Shown: piece after piece, positions 5,561 to 6,936 of the stretch
How the letters are laid out: every line of letters begins with the position of its first letter
Position numbering within the stretch: position 1 is the stretch's first letter
NCBI GenBank assembly: GCA_012523655.1
Contig: JAAYTV010000542.1
Span: 1 to 6,936 of the forward strand
From: a bacterium
GTDB lineage: Bacteria > Zhuqueibacterota > Zhuqueibacteria > Residuimicrobiales > Residuimicrobiaceae
Reading direction: 5' to 3'
DNA length: 6,936 nt
The notes under the pieces: generated by a model
Told to the model about the DNA's origin: nothing
Seen by the model: the letters and a program-made list of their open reading frames with translations, nothing else
Database searches by the model: none
Program-made: the position numbers and the translations under genes

Positions 5561-6936
5561 ATGCGGAAAGAAAAAACAGCAAAAGCCATATTGTCCACCA
5601 CCGACGCCATTCTGGAAAGTATTTCCGACGGCGTCTTTACCGTGGGTCTTGACTGGCGCATCGCCAGTTTCAATCGCGCGGCAGAGATGATCACCGGCAC
5701 ATCGCGCAAGGAGGCGATCGGACGGCTTTGTTCCGAGGTGTTCCGCTGCAGCATGTGTGAGAGCGAATGCGCGCTGCGGCGGACTCTTAAAACCGGCAAG
5801 CCGATCATCGGCAAAAGCGGATACATCATCAACGCCAACGGGAACCGGATCCCCATCAGTGTGTCCACGGCTGTGTTGCGCGATGTGTCCGGCCGGATCA
5901 TCGGCGGCGCTGAGACCTTTCGCGACCTGAGCGAGCTGGAAGCCCTGCGCCGCGAGCTGCAAGGCCGTCACCGGGTCGGCGAACTGGTCAGCCACAGCCC
6001 GCTGATGCAGCGGGTGTTTGAGGTGCTGCCCGCGGTGGCCGCGAGCCCCAGCACGGTGTTGATCCTCGGCGAGACCGGCACCGGCAAAGAGCTGATGGCG
6101 CGGACGATTCACGAGCTCAGCCCGCGGCGGAAAAAGCCCTTTGTGGCGGTCAACTGCAGCGCGCTGCCGGATACGCTCCTGGAATCCGAGCTCTTTGGCT
6201 ACAAAGCAGGCGCCTTTACCGGCGCCTATAAAAACAAACCCGGCCGGTTCAGCATGGCCCAGGGCGGCACCCTGTTTCTCGATGAGATCGGCGAGGTGAC
6301 GCCTGCGCTGCAGGTCCGTTTGTTGCGCGTGCTGCAGGAACGTACCTTTGAACCCCTGGGCTCGACGCGTTCGGAGCGTGTGGATGTACGGGTTCTGGTG
6401 GCCACGCACAAAGATTTGATGGAACAAGTGCGCCTTGGTCTTTTTCGTGAAGACCTTTACTATCGCATCAATGTCGTGCGTGTGGAGCTGCCGCCGCTGC
6501 GCCGCCGCAAGGAGGACATCCCTCTATTGGTGGAGCAGTTCATCGCCCGCTTCAACCGGTTGCAGGGCCGAAACGTAACCGGCATTACCGCGGAGGCGCT
6601 CTCGCTGCTGATGGCGCACGATTGGCCCGGCAATGTCCGTGAGCTGGAGAATGAAATTGAAAGAGCTTTTGTGCTCTGCCGCAACGACCTGATTGACATA
6701 TCCCACCTGTCGGACCATTTCTCACTTGGCCCGGGTGAAGGGGAAAGGAATCCGTCGACCGATATCCGCGCCAGCCGCGCCCGGCATGATCTGCAAACGA
6801 TTCAAGCCGCTCTGCAGCAGGCCGGACAAAACCATGCCAAGGCCGCGCAGCTGCTCGGCATTCACAAGACCACCCTGTTCCGCAAAATGAAAACTTTGGG
6901 CCTTTCCAGCCGGCGAAGGGGCCGGCCTGCCAAGCC
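5561..6936 (+). CDS. Sigma-54-dependent transcriptional activator, PAS-AAA+-Fis (runs off the right edge)
   Basis: The visible 458 codons show an NtrC-type enhancer-binding protein that remodels sigma-54 RNA polymerase using ATP. A PAS domain fills about 12-125 and includes F62-RCSMCESEC with C57, C63, C66 and C70, then LRRTLKTGKP. The AAA+ domain spans about 142-370: Walker A GETGTGKE (170-177), ELFGYKAGAFTGA with the sigma-54-contacting GAFTGA at 217-222, Walker B GGTLFLDEIG (235-244), FREDLYYRINV (295-305) and WPGNVRELENEIERA (355-369). A Fis-type helix-turn-helix lies at about 408-444 (AKAAQLLGIHKTTLFRKM). There is no receiver domain, so the signal is probably sensed directly by PAS. GAGG is only one base from the ATG at 5561; an in-frame GTG at 5531 is the only earlier start. 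The stop is outside the window, though the protein looks nearly complete. Likely targets are the genes just upstream (inference). Confidence 0.95.
   Translation, partial: MRKEKTAKAILSTTDAILESISDGVFTVGLDWRIASFNRAAEMITGTSRKEAIGRLCSEVFRCSMCESECALRRTLKTGKPIIGKSGYIINANGNRIPISVSTAVLRDVSGRIIGGAETFRDLSELEALRRELQGRHRVGELVSHSPLMQRVFEVLPAVAASPSTVLILGETGTGKELMARTIHELSPRRKKPFVAVNCSALPDTLLESELFGYKAGAFTGAYKNKPGRFSMAQGGTLFLDEIGEVTPALQVRLLRVLQERTFEPLGSTRSERVDVRVLVATHKDLMEQVRLGLFREDLYYRINVVRVELPPLRRRKEDIPLLVEQFIARFNRLQGRNVTGITAEALSLLMAHDWPGNVRELENEIERAFVLCRNDLIDISHLSDHFSLGPGEGERNPSTDIRASRARHDLQTIQAALQQAGQNHAKAAQLLGIHKTTLFRKMKTLGLSSRRRGRPAK

Noticed and set aside
5501..6427. 308-residue minus-strand ORF
   Set aside because: It is the antisense shadow of the PAS-AAA+ activator; long shadows are common in G+C-rich genes.

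Overview
This is a G+C-rich bacterial window, probably from an anaerobe. The gene families point to a deltaproteobacterium-like organism or an uncultured phylum of the Fibrobacteres-Chlorobi-Bacteroidetes (FCB) type. The window alone does not fix the taxon. Support for an anaerobic lifestyle comes from a radical SAM enzyme, a CoA-disulfide-reductase-like flavoprotein, remnants of a DUF4405-type membrane protein and a metal-exporter-like gene, and a sigma-54 activator with a cysteine-rich PAS domain.

Layout. Positions 1-719 on the minus strand hold the N-terminal 239 codons of a phosphatidylserine decarboxylase (psd) that runs off the left edge. Positions 720-1235 are a 516-base divergent intergenic region. 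It contains a G+C-rich block, a cluster of TGCAA-type dyads and two overlapping small hairpins. From 1236 everything reads on the plus strand: a TrmO/TsaA-family tRNA methyltransferase (1236-1766), an FAD/NAD(P)-dependent CoA-disulfide-reductase-like enzyme (1847-3208) and a radical SAM protein with a C-terminal winged-helix-like domain (3289-4230). Next come two broken genes: a DUF4405-type membrane protein (4340-4944) and an ArsP_2-like 10TM heavy-metal exporter (5039-5367). The window ends with a PAS-AAA+-Fis sigma-54-dependent activator (5561 to the right edge, 458 codons visible).

The most notable result is the state of the two middle genes. Each keeps a recognisable start (about 9 and 20 codons) and its C-terminal part, but the membrane core between them is missing and the two parts are in different reading frames. 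The DUF4405 gene also carries an in-frame TGA. Two matching internal deletions in neighbouring genes suggest either a decaying module or a local assembly problem. The intact activator downstream, with weak -24/-12-like sequences ahead of both remnants, suggests that the activator once controlled them. No mobile element, CRISPR array, rRNA or tRNA was seen, and I did not find a convincing new defence or similar system.
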